Shown: positions 1-6,096 of the stretch, in pieces | Numbering within the stretch: the stretch's first letter is position 1 | Layout: each line of letters begins with the position of its first letter | DNA from: Chloroflexia bacterium | GTDB lineage: Bacteria > Chloroflexota > Chloroflexia > Thermomicrobiales > JALYUS01 | Direction of reading: 5' to 3' | Assembly: GCA_025924435.1 (NCBI GenBank) | Contig: JAICIL010000210.1 | Coordinates: forward strand, 1-8,012 | Length of the DNA: 8,012 bases | Made by a program: the position numbers and the translations under genes | Notes under the pieces: generated by a model | What the model was told of the DNA's origin: nothing | The model's database searches: none | The model's input: the letters and a program-made list of their open reading frames with translations, nothing else

Positions 1-47
1 CCCCGGTTGTCCATCTGCGAGTCGCCCACGAAGACCGCGCGCACCAT
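1..47 (-). CDS. Probable SGNH/GDSL-family hydrolase, first 15 codons (runs off the window)
   Basis: Only the N-terminus is present: ATG at 47-45, reading M-V-R-A-V-F-V-G-D-S-Q-M-D-N-R before the edge. A short hydrophobic strand followed by G-D-S is the block I signature of SGNH/GDSL esterases and deacetylases, in which the Ser (here residue 10) is the nucleophile. Its position within the first dozen residues is usual for the family. The start is preceded by a run of six G's that begins inside the TAG stop of the fibre gene, with four bases between run and ATG, giving a strong SD and a tight operon link. Phage SGNH enzymes beside fibre genes typically remove acyl groups from surface polysaccharide; that role is inferred from context. 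Blocks III and V cannot be seen, so another protein with a chance GDS is possible. Confidence 0.5.
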   Translation of the reverse strand, partial: MVRAVFVGDSQMDNR

Positions 48-56
48 CCGTCCCCC

Positions 57-743
57 CTATGCCGTCGTGTCGAAGCGCAAATTGAAGGCGACGAACGCGC
101 CCGCCGCCGCGCCGTTGTCCACCAGCAGCAGGTCGCCCGTCGTGTCGATATAGCCGCCCGCCCCCGCGCCGAAGACCGAGCCGTTGAAGTATTCCGTGGT
201 GATCGGCACCCGCTCCGTCGGCCGGAACCCGGCGGGCAGCGTGCAGGCGATGGTGGATGCCGCGCCGCCCTTGACGACGCCGCGCAGTTGCACCGTCCCG
301 TCGAGGTACTTCTTGTATTTCGCCGCCGCGTACGGCGCGCCGAAGTTCGCCCAACTGTTGGCGAAGGTGACGGCGGTGCCCGCCGGGGAGGTGACGACGC
401 CCGTCAGGGCGTTGATCGCCCAGAGCGCGCCGCCGTCCGCGCTGTTCAGGTTGAGGCTCGTGCCGCTGCGCCACCAGAGGCCGTAGTTCGTGCCGCTGAC
501 GCGATCCCCGAAGGCGAAGCCGCTCGTCGCGCCGTCGGCGATCACCAGCCCGTCCAGCCCGTCCAGCGCCGCGAGCCGCCCCGCCGCCCCGACGCGCAGG
601 CTCTGCCGGAAGAGCGCGACGTGGTTCCAGCCCGATTTCAGGGCGTTGGCGATGGTGCCGAAGACGACGCTCGCGTGGTAGTTGCGCACGTCGTCCGGCG
701 CGGCGGCGGCCTGCGGCGGCTGCGAGCGGTCGGTGTCCTGCAT
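57..743 (-). CDS. Short tail fibre / receptor-binding protein
   Basis: This 228-residue protein starts at ATG 743-741, which overlaps the previous TGA by one base (TGATG). A GGGAGGGGG SD lies inside the upstream gene. Residues 1-20 are polar, Gln/Ala-rich and probably flexible. Residues 20-130 are Gly/Ser/Asn-rich with short beta strands, typical of fibre shafts. Residues 131-228 resemble a recurrent phage fibre tip: W-A-N-F-G at 131-135, a K-Y-K-K-Y-L-D-G-T-V-Q-L-R-G strand around 142-155, T-L-P-A-G-F-R-P at 168-175, then alternating beta segments ending N-L-R-F-D. This W..G..., DG.V.LRG, LP.G.RP pattern is common at C-termini of fibre and minor structural proteins, where it likely forms a trimeric beta head. 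The role is binding the host surface. The protein is short for a whole fibre, so it may be a tip mounted on another tail protein. The in-frame ORF upstream of 743 is noise antisense to nothing real. Confidence 0.7.
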   Translation of the reverse strand: MQDTDRSQPPQAAAAPDDVRNYHASVVFGTIANALKSGWNHVALFRQSLRVGAAGRLAALDGLDGLVIADGATSGFAFGDRVSGTNYGLWWRSGTSLNLNSADGGALWAINALTGVVTSPAGTAVTFANSWANFGAPYAAAKYKKYLDGTVQLRGVVKGGAASTIACTLPAGFRPTERVPITTEYFNGSVFGAGAGGYIDTTGDLLLVDNGAAAGAFVAFNLRFDTTA

Positions 744-1336
744 CACGGCACCCCCTCCCGCAGGAAGAAGGCTTTGAGGTCCTCGCCCGTGTAGCAGGCC
801 GTGTCCGGCACGTCCACGACCTTCCCCTTCGCCCGCAGCCGCCCGTCGCGGATCGCGTCCTTGAACATCTCCAGTTCGGTCTTCTTGTGGTACTCCACGC
901 CGTCGATGTTCAGGAAGATCGTCCCGCCGTCCTTGCTGTTGATCGCGTCGTCCACGACGAACAACCGGTGCGAGCGGCGCGTCCGGTCGTCGATGACGAA
1001 CTTGTATTCCTGGAAGAAGAGGTCGCGCCCCTCGACGTAGCCGAGCGCGAGGAAGTAGCCCGCGACGACCAGTTCCGCCCCCGAGGCGTGCGTCTGCCGC
1101 ACCCGGCTGGCGATGTTCGGCACGGCGAGCGCCTTCGCCACCCACGCCTGCGCCAGCGTGTCGAAGGCGCCGAACTTCGGGGCCATGTTCGGCCCCAGCG
1201 GCCCCGAGGCGCGCGGCGAGATGAGCGACGTGCCGCCCCGGAAGGTCGCCTGCGCGAAGGTCAGCCCCTTCGCCTTCACCGAGCCGACCTTGTCCAGCCT
1301 GCCCACGCGGTTCGTCCGCACCTGCCGCTTCGCCAT
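743..1336 (-). CDS. PD-(D/E)XK-like (Vsr/DUF559-type) nuclease-fold protein in the tail operon
   Basis: This 197-residue protein has ATG at 1336-1334, sharing one base with the TGA of the propeller gene; an AGGGG SD lies about eight bases upstream. Residues 1-60 are basic and Gly/Pro-rich, without a recognisable domain. Residues 86-175 follow the core of small PD-(D/E)XK enzymes: helix with Glu88, A-L-G-Y (97-100), G-R-D-L-F-F-Q (103-109), a strand ending V-V-D-D (127-130), strand I-F-L-N-I-D-G-V-E-Y-H (140-150), then K-D-A-I-R...L (159-167) and G-K-V-V-D-V (171-176). The 'V-D ... I-x-[VI]-D-G-x-x-H ... D-x-x-R-x-x-x-L' order matches Vsr/DUF559-like folds. The position normally held by Glu or Gln before I-D-G is Asn143, so activity may be reduced or lost. 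It could process DNA at the tail, cut host DNA on entry, or be purely structural; the sequence does not decide. Confidence 0.55.
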   Translation of the reverse strand: MAKRQVRTNRVGRLDKVGSVKAKGLTFAQATFRGGTSLISPRASGPLGPNMAPKFGAFDTLAQAWVAKALAVPNIASRVRQTHASGAELVVAGYFLALGYVEGRDLFFQEYKFVIDDRTRRSHRLFVVDDAINSKDGGTIFLNIDGVEYHKKTELEMFKDAIRDGRLRAKGKVVDVPDTACYTGEDLKAFFLREGVP

Positions 1337-3573
1337 CAGTTCTGCCCCTGCAGCACGATGTCCTCGACGGTCAGCGTGATCGCGTACTCGCCCGGATTGC
1401 CGTCCGCGCCGACGGAGAGCAGCGAGGCGATGTACTTCGTGACGAGCACCGTGCGGCTCGTGCCGGACTCGTCCACGTAGGTGCAGGGCGTCTTGCCGCC
1501 GACCATCGCGCGGATCGCGTTCTTCGCCGCGACAATCGCCGCCGCGTTCGCGTACGTCACCGTGCCGCCGCCCGTCCCCTGCGCCTTGCCCTGGTCGTCG
1601 CCGATCCGCAGCCGCAGCGAGAGTTCGGTCTGGTACGCCTTCGTCACGAACTCGATGCGCTGGTAGGCGAGCGAGGCGAAGGTCGGCACCTTCGCCCCCG
1701 TCGCGTCGCCGCTGATCTCGATGCAGAAGCGCACCTGCTTGTTCGTCGGGTAGAGCGGCAGCTTGCCGACCGTCGTGTACGTCGTCGCGTTGTCGAACTC
1801 GTACCAGGCGACGCCCCGCCCCGCCGCGTCGGTGCCGCCCGCGAAGTAGTTCGTCCCCGCCGCCCCCGAGGGCACGACCTGCGCGCACTGGTGCCAGGTG
1901 CCCGTCCCCTTCGCCGCGCCGCTCGTGAAGGTGTCCGCGCCGCTGAACTCGTCCGCGTAGTCGGTCTGGTAGTACACCTTGATCGGCAGGGCGTTGGTCA
2001 CGTCCAGCACCGCCGCGCGGAGGCGCTCCATGATCTTCTGCGCCGTCTCGCTGCTGAGGTCGTACCACGGCAGCACCGTGCGGAAGGGGCCGGGCCGCTG
2101 GGCGCGCTGCGTCGTGGCGAGCGTGCGCGGGTTGCGCCCGGACGCGGGCAGCGTGACGAGCGTCGCCGTGTCGTACGCGCCGACGCCCGCGCCGTCCGCG
2201 TTGGGGTTCCAGATCGGCACGGCGAGGGCGAACGGGTCGCCGCCGCTCGCCACGGGCAGCGGCGGCCCCGCCGGGAGGCGCGCGACGCCCGCGCTGCTGT
2301 TGTCCAGGTAGCAGCAACTCCACGCGCCCTGCGTGTCCATCCTGAGGATCGCCCAGCCGGTCGAACTCGCCGCCCCGGCGGTGTCCACCACCTGCACGGC
2401 GAGCGCGTCGGCGCACGCCACCAGCGCCACGACCGTGCCGGAGAAGGGGGGCGGCATGACGCCGTACGGGTCCGGCAGCCGCCAGTCGTAGCCGCGCTGC
2501 CCCGGCGTGATGTGGACGATGCGGTTGTCCGCGCCGATGTACACCTCGCCGTTCCAGACGCACGGCGGGCTGGTCAGGCGCGGCAGTTCCAGCAGCTTCG
2601 TCGTCAGCATCGTGTTCGTGTTGTCGTTCCAGGACATCGCGTAGACCGAGCGATCCGTGACGATGTAGACCGCCCCCTCGCAGGCCACCGCGCCGAGGCA
2701 GACCGTCTCGCCGGGCAGCGTCGCCAAAGCGGGCGCGAGGCCGCTGTACGTCACCGATTGCAGGACGTTGCCGGTGCCGGGGGTGTTCGGGCGGTAGGGC
2801 GTGATGAGCAGGTCGCCCGTCGTGCCGCTGAACGGCCCCGGCCCCGATTGCGAGATGGCGAAGAGGATGTCGAAGTAGACGAACGTCCAGAGCGTGTGGT
2901 GGACGCCGACCTCCGGCGCCGCCGCCACCGACACGTCCGCCAGCCCCTGCACGCTGCTCGGCGACCAGAGGCTCGTCTGCGTCGGCACGACGACCGGCGC
3001 CGGGTAGCCGCCCGCGCCGCCGTTGTTGTAGACATCCGACGGGGCGGGCAGGCGCGCCGAGGTCGTGATGATCGGGGTGTTCTGCACCACTCGCTGCCAC
3101 GCGAAACTGCCGGGGCTGCCGCTCGCCCAGCGCCAGTACGATTTATGCGACAGATCCGAGCACATGGCCGTGAAGCCGATGCCCGCCGGGGCCGCGACGA
3201 CCGCGTTGATGGCGACGGGGTGCTTGCCGAGGTTGTCCGCGCCGATGGTCACCGTGCCGCTGTGCGGCCATTGCAGCCACGCCGTCATCTGGTTCGGGCG
3301 CGTCGTGTCCGCGTCCGAGAGGTAGCTGCGCGTCAGGTCGCCCGCCGCCACCGACTGCTTGTACAGCCCGATGCTCCCCGACAGGTCGCTCCAGACCACC
3401 TCCGCCGTCGGCTGCGTGTCCGTCGCCCCCGCCGCCCCCTCCTCCGATTGCTTGAACGTCGGGGTGATGTCCTGCTCCTTTAGCGCACCCCTTAACATTT
3501 GCGTCTGAGGGTTCGCATCGAGGACGTACCACGCCTGCGCGCCGCCGGTGGGGTACAACTGGATGTTCGCCAT
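1336..3573 (-). CDS. Large tail protein with beta-propeller-like region (nozzle/hub candidate)
   Basis: This 745-residue protein starts at ATG 3573-3571. The SD AAGGGGAGGGG overlaps the TAA stop of the adaptor gene, and the gap between the genes is 12 bases. No signal peptide or membrane segment is seen. Residues 1-215 are beta-rich with low-complexity linkers. Residues 220-480 show repeated strand-turn units such as L-W-T-F-V-Y-F-D, G-A-V-Y-I-V-T-D-R-S-V-Y-A-M, G-E-V-Y-I-G-A-D-N-R-I-V and A-L-A-V-Q-V-V-D, which look like propeller blades. Residues 485-640 form another beta domain. Residues 650-745 end in T-P-C-T-Y-V-D-E-S-G-T followed by A-I-T-L-T-V-E-D-I, a layout seen at the end of many phage distal-tail and hub proteins. 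Position just after the adaptor suggests the tail nozzle (T7 gp12 has a propeller) or a hub; this assignment is inferred. A cysteine-rich patch (C420, C421) is unexplained. Confidence 0.6.
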   Translation of the reverse strand: MANIQLYPTGGAQAWYVLDANPQTQMLRGALKEQDITPTFKQSEEGAAGATDTQPTAEVVWSDLSGSIGLYKQSVAAGDLTRSYLSDADTTRPNQMTAWLQWPHSGTVTIGADNLGKHPVAINAVVAAPAGIGFTAMCSDLSHKSYWRWASGSPGSFAWQRVVQNTPIITTSARLPAPSDVYNNGGAGGYPAPVVVPTQTSLWSPSSVQGLADVSVAAAPEVGVHHTLWTFVYFDILFAISQSGPGPFSGTTGDLLITPYRPNTPGTGNVLQSVTYSGLAPALATLPGETVCLGAVACEGAVYIVTDRSVYAMSWNDNTNTMLTTKLLELPRLTSPPCVWNGEVYIGADNRIVHITPGQRGYDWRLPDPYGVMPPPFSGTVVALVACADALAVQVVDTAGAASSTGWAILRMDTQGAWSCCYLDNSSAGVARLPAGPPLPVASGGDPFALAVPIWNPNADGAGVGAYDTATLVTLPASGRNPRTLATTQRAQRPGPFRTVLPWYDLSSETAQKIMERLRAAVLDVTNALPIKVYYQTDYADEFSGADTFTSGAAKGTGTWHQCAQVVPSGAAGTNYFAGGTDAAGRGVAWYEFDNATTYTTVGKLPLYPTNKQVRFCIEISGDATGAKVPTFASLAYQRIEFVTKAYQTELSLRLRIGDDQGKAQGTGGGTVTYANAAAIVAAKNAIRAMVGGKTPCTYVDESGTSRTVLVTKYIASLLSVGADGNPGEYAITLTVEDIVLQGQN

Positions 3574-3585
3574 CGTCCCCTCCCC

Positions 3586-4545
3586 TTACGTCGTCGGGCT
3601 GGGCATGCGCGGGCGCGGGCGCGGGCGGCTCGGCGTCTTCTTCTGCATGTCCTGCACGAGCAGGTCGAGTTTCTGGTAGGCGTCGAGGTGCTGCGTCGTG
3701 TCGCCCGATTCGTGGACGTAGGCGAGCGTGCGATGCGCGAACATCAGCGCGACGACGCGGATCGTCTGCTCCGCCACGCGGATCGTGTCCGTGTCCAGGC
3801 TCGGCAGCGCGGGCTTGCAGGTGTAGACGGCGCGGAAGCGGTCGTGCAGGGCGGGGGCGGTGCCGAGCGTCAGCGTCGCCGTGCCGACCGCCGCCGTGCC
3901 GTCCACCGCCACGTCCTGCTCCAGCTGCGTCGAGGGGTTGTAGGTGAAGAGGCCGATGAAGTCCTTCAGGGGCCGCCCCGCCGATGCGGAGGGCGGGCCG
4001 GTGAAGGTCTGCGTCGCCCCGCTCGCCACCGTCGCCACCAGCTGGATGTCCGGGTTCTGCGCGGCGGGCGCGACGTACCACTTGACGCCCGTGATGCCCG
4101 CCGGCAGCGTCAGCGCCGCCGTGACGATGTTCTGCCCCGCCGCCAGCGCGATACTGGCGATGGCCGAGACGTTCGTCCGCCCCAGCCCGTCGGTGAACTC
4201 GTAGCCGACGTACCACGTGCCCGCCGTGAAGGTGCTGCCGCTGCCGCTCGCCGTGAGCGCGGGCGCGACGGTCGGCCCGGCGATGGCGGCGGTGTTCAGG
4301 CCGACCGGCGCCTCCTGGTAGGCGGCGTCCGCGAGGTCGCAGTCCACGCCGACGAGCGCGAAGCGGCGGGTCACGCCGTCGCCCACGAAATCGAGGCGCG
4401 CCGTGTCCTTCACCCACGTCCCCGCGTACGCCACCGCGTCGCGGATCGCCTGGTTCAGGTAGGTCGTCTGCGCCGCGCCGCCGACCCCGCCCGGCAGTTC
4501 CGCCACGAGGTCGCCGCGCAGCCCGGCGAGCGTGTAGAAGACCAC
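3586..4545 (-). CDS. Probable head-tail adaptor/connector with an Ig/FN3-like insertion
   Basis: This 319-residue protein starts at GTG 4545-4543. An in-frame TAG nine bases upstream (4557-4555) rules out extension, and the SD is AGGGG six bases before the GTG. Residues 25-48 (T-T-Y-L-N-Q-A-I-R-D-A-V-A-Y) form the amphipathic helix typical of phage adaptors (gp6-like or T7 gp11-like connectors). Helices at about 255-302 (R-V-A-E-Q-T-I-R-V-V-A-L-M-F and the L-D-A-Y-Q-K-L-D-L-L segment) would complete the helical core. Between them, residues 92-186 read as a beta sandwich: G-T-W-Y-V-G-Y-E-F-T-D-G-L-G-R-T-N (109-125) and V-K-W-Y-V-A-P (154-160) resemble FN3/Ig-like domains that decorate phage proteins. 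The tail is basic and Pro-rich (306-317). The protein would dock under the portal and receive the tail protein encoded next. Family placement rests on pattern and position. Confidence 0.55.
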   Translation of the reverse strand: MVFYTLAGLRGDLVAELPGGVGGAAQTTYLNQAIRDAVAYAGTWVKDTARLDFVGDGVTRRFALVGVDCDLADAAYQEAPVGLNTAAIAGPTVAPALTASGSGSTFTAGTWYVGYEFTDGLGRTNVSAIASIALAAGQNIVTAALTLPAGITGVKWYVAPAAQNPDIQLVATVASGATQTFTGPPSASAGRPLKDFIGLFTYNPSTQLEQDVAVDGTAAVGTATLTLGTAPALHDRFRAVYTCKPALPSLDTDTIRVAEQTIRVVALMFAHRTLAYVHESGDTTQHLDAYQKLDLLVQDMQKKTPSRPRPRPRMPSPTT

Positions 4546-4563
4546 GACGCACCCCTAGAGGAA

Positions 4564-4585
4564 GGGGGCGGTGTTACCCGCCCCC
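4564..4585 (-). terminator. GC-rich hairpin, probable partial terminator after the capsid genes
   Basis: On the minus strand, GGGGGCGG (4585-4578) pairs perfectly with CCGCCCCC (4571-4564) around the six-base loop GTAACA. The hairpin lies 11 bases after the TAG of the decoration gene and 18 bases before the GTG of the adaptor gene. The following bases, TTCCTCT, are only mildly T-rich, so termination is probably incomplete. A leaky stop here would keep capsid mRNA above tail mRNA; it could also protect the capsid mRNA 3' end. The stem and loop are seen directly, the function is inferred. Confidence 0.55.
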
Positions 4586-4595
4586 CGCTGGCTGA

Positions 4596-5012
4596 CTACG
4601 GCCTTCCGTCGAATCCGCTCGTGCCACCCCGGTTGAGCGGGGTCGCGCCGATGAAGACGCTGGGGAAACTGGGGGTCGTGCCGCCGACGGTGCAGACCGC
4701 CGTGACATTCGCCGTCACCCCGGCGTTGGCCTGCGCCGAGACGCGCAGGTAGCCCGTCTGGACGCTGCGCGCCGTCGTGGAGGGGGTGAGCGAGGTGGCG
4801 GTCGCCGCCACCCACGTCGCGCCGTCCGCCGCCTCCGAGAAGGAGACGACGAGCGTCGGCGAGGTGCCGGTCGGCGCGCCGGGCACGTCCACCTCCACCT
4901 TGTACTCGCCCGGCGGCAGGAGGATTTTGTTCGTGCCCGCCGCTTCCGTCGCGGTGCAGGCCGTCGAGCCGTCCCGGAAGGTCGTCAGGCGGTCGGCAGA
5001 ATAACGAGGCAT
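4596..5012 (-). CDS. Small beta-rich virion protein, probable capsid decoration/cement
   Basis: This 138-residue protein starts at ATG 5012-5010, with SD AAAGGAA about eight bases upstream, 22 bases after the capsid gene stop. I do not recognise it by name. It is predicted almost entirely beta: L-L-P-P-G-E-Y-K-V-E-V-D-V (31-43), T-L-V-V-S-F-S-E-A-A-D-G-A-T-W (53-67), T-G-Y-L-R-V-S-A-Q-A (86-95) and V-T-A-N-V-T-A-V (99-106). This alternation plus the 'S-E-A-A-D-G-A-T-W' turn resembles jelly-roll or Ig-like proteins encoded directly after the major capsid protein, including Bbp16-type cement proteins; the similarity is of layout, not a firm match. It lacks a signal peptide or transmembrane segment. 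Position beside the capsid gene, before the terminator-like hairpin, favours a high-copy head protein. A small tail component is the alternative. Confidence 0.5.
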   Translation of the reverse strand: MPRYSADRLTTFRDGSTACTATEAAGTNKILLPPGEYKVEVDVPGAPTGTSPTLVVSFSEAADGATWVAATATSLTPSTTARSVQTGYLRVSAQANAGVTANVTAVCTVGGTTPSFPSVFIGATPLNRGGTSGFDGRP

Positions 5013-5034
5013 TGCTGTAGTTCCTTTCCGCCTA

Positions 5035-6090
5035 TTAGCCCAATTTGATCCCGTGCAGCCCGGCGATGTCGTGCGGCGTGTTGACGAAGAAGCCGTAGCC
5101 GAACGAGGTCTGGTAGGCGCTGCCCTCGTTCGGGGGCAGGAGCTTGACCGGGCCTTCCTGCTGGATGCCCTGCGCCGTCAGCCCTTCGAGATAGCCGCTG
5201 CCGACGCGCGCCGTGAAGATCGTGTTGAACTGGCTGCCCGCGCCCGCCGTCGGCGTCGTGTTGCCGTTCACGTCCTCCCAGGGCTGCACCCAGTTCGTCG
5301 TGTCGGCGGTGTTGAAGATGCGCCGCGATGCGGTCTTGATCTTCGTCACGATCACGCGCATGCCGAGGATCTCCGTCCACTTGCGCCCCAACTGGTCCTC
5401 GGTCGTCTTGAGGAAGTTGCCGAGCCGCATCGAGCGCGCCCAGACCGTGTACATGCGCGGGGACATGAAGCAGGTGTTCGCCATCGTGTTGCGCTGCATC
5501 TCGTCCAGGCTGTCGATCAGGTTGTTGGCGATGGTCGCCGTGATCGCGCCCGACAGGTCGATGGAGGCGCCGGTGATGCCGAGCGTCCACATGTCCTGGT
5601 CGATGCCGAACTGGGTGGCGTTCTGCAGACGGTAGCGCAGCCCGGTCGGCTGGAAGGCGGGCTTGCTGTTGCCGTCCGTGTTGAAGGCCTTGTCCGGGTC
5701 GCCGTTGATGAAGGCGTTGAGGATTTCCCGCGCCATCTGCTTGGCGATGAAGGTCACCTGCTCCGAGGGCTTGAACAGGAGGGTCGAGTCGCCCATGATG
5801 TACTTGTCGATCTGCGCCGCCGCGTGGAAGATTTGCAGGTGCTCGGTGATCGCTTCCATCGAACCCGCGACGAAGACGCCGGCGGAGTTGATGTTGCGGT
5901 ACTTCGCGGGCGGCTGGTCGTCCGGGTTGATGCGCGCCTTGCGCACGGACATCGCGCCGTTGGTGGACTGGAAGGTGAGGAGGTCGGCCAGGGCGAACTC
6001 GTCGGCGATCACTTCCAGGCTGCCCCGTTTGAGGTCAACCTGTTGCGCGGCCGCCATGTCCGCAATTGTGACGGGCTGTCCGCTAGACAT
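5035..6090 (-). CDS. Major capsid protein (HK97 fold)
   Basis: This 351-residue protein begins at ATG 6090-6088, six bases after the scaffold stop; its GGAG SD lies within the last codons of that gene. It ends at TAA 5037-5035, closely followed by a second stop (TAG). HK97-fold hallmarks are visible: a long segment (76-130) of helix ending in A-F-I-N-G-D-P-D-K-A-F, followed by P-T-G-L-R (148-152), the recurrent 'NGD...F.GL' spine-helix pattern. Then come D-S-L-D-E-M-Q (193-199), F-M-S-P-R-M-Y-T-V-W (208-217), and G-R-K-W-T-E-I-L-G-M-R-V-I-V (235-248), which is the 'LxGxPV' P-domain-like strand. The C-terminus G-Y-G-F-F-V-N-T-P-H forms the A-domain end. The N-terminal arm is short (about 40 residues) with no obvious prohead-protease delta domain, consistent with a separately encoded scaffold upstream. 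It forms the icosahedral shell. Confidence 0.87.
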   Translation of the reverse strand: MSSGQPVTIADMAAAQQVDLKRGSLEVIADEFALADLLTFQSTNGAMSVRKARINPDDQPPAKYRNINSAGVFVAGSMEAITEHLQIFHAAAQIDKYIMGDSTLLFKPSEQVTFIAKQMAREILNAFINGDPDKAFNTDGNSKPAFQPTGLRYRLQNATQFGIDQDMWTLGITGASIDLSGAITATIANNLIDSLDEMQRNTMANTCFMSPRMYTVWARSMRLGNFLKTTEDQLGRKWTEILGMRVIVTKIKTASRRIFNTADTTNWVQPWEDVNGNTTPTAGAGSQFNTIFTARVGSGYLEGLTAQGIQQEGPVKLLPPNEGSAYQTSFGYGFFVNTPHDIAGLHGIKLG

Positions 6091-6096
6091 GGGTGG

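Noticed and set aside
744..1145. In-frame extension upstream of the fibre gene, giving a 362-residue frame
   Set aside because: It is an out-of-frame reading of the nuclease-like gene. The ATG at 743 with a strong SD is the start.
1337..3100. In-frame extension upstream of the nuclease-like gene, giving a 785-residue frame
   Set aside because: The extension is an Arg/Gly/His-rich shadow of the propeller gene. The true start is the ATG at 1336 with SD and TGATG overlap.
1891..3483. 530-residue plus-strand open frame
   Set aside because: Antisense to the propeller protein. Arg/Ala-rich low-complexity translation, no SD and no domain; a by-product of high GC in the third codon position.
3143..4552. 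469-residue minus-strand frame beginning at GTG 4552
   Set aside because: Runs through the adaptor gene in a different frame and gives Arg/Gly/Asp-rich noise; the frame from 4545 gives a protein-like sequence.
3499..4752. 417-residue plus-strand open frame
   Set aside because: Antisense to the adaptor gene and its flanks, with the same Arg/Val/Ala-rich noise composition.
5035..6090. Prohead protease or frameshifted tail-assembly genes
   Set aside because: No Ser-His protease motif was found in scaffold or capsid proteins, and no slippery site with overlapping frame was found at any gene junction.
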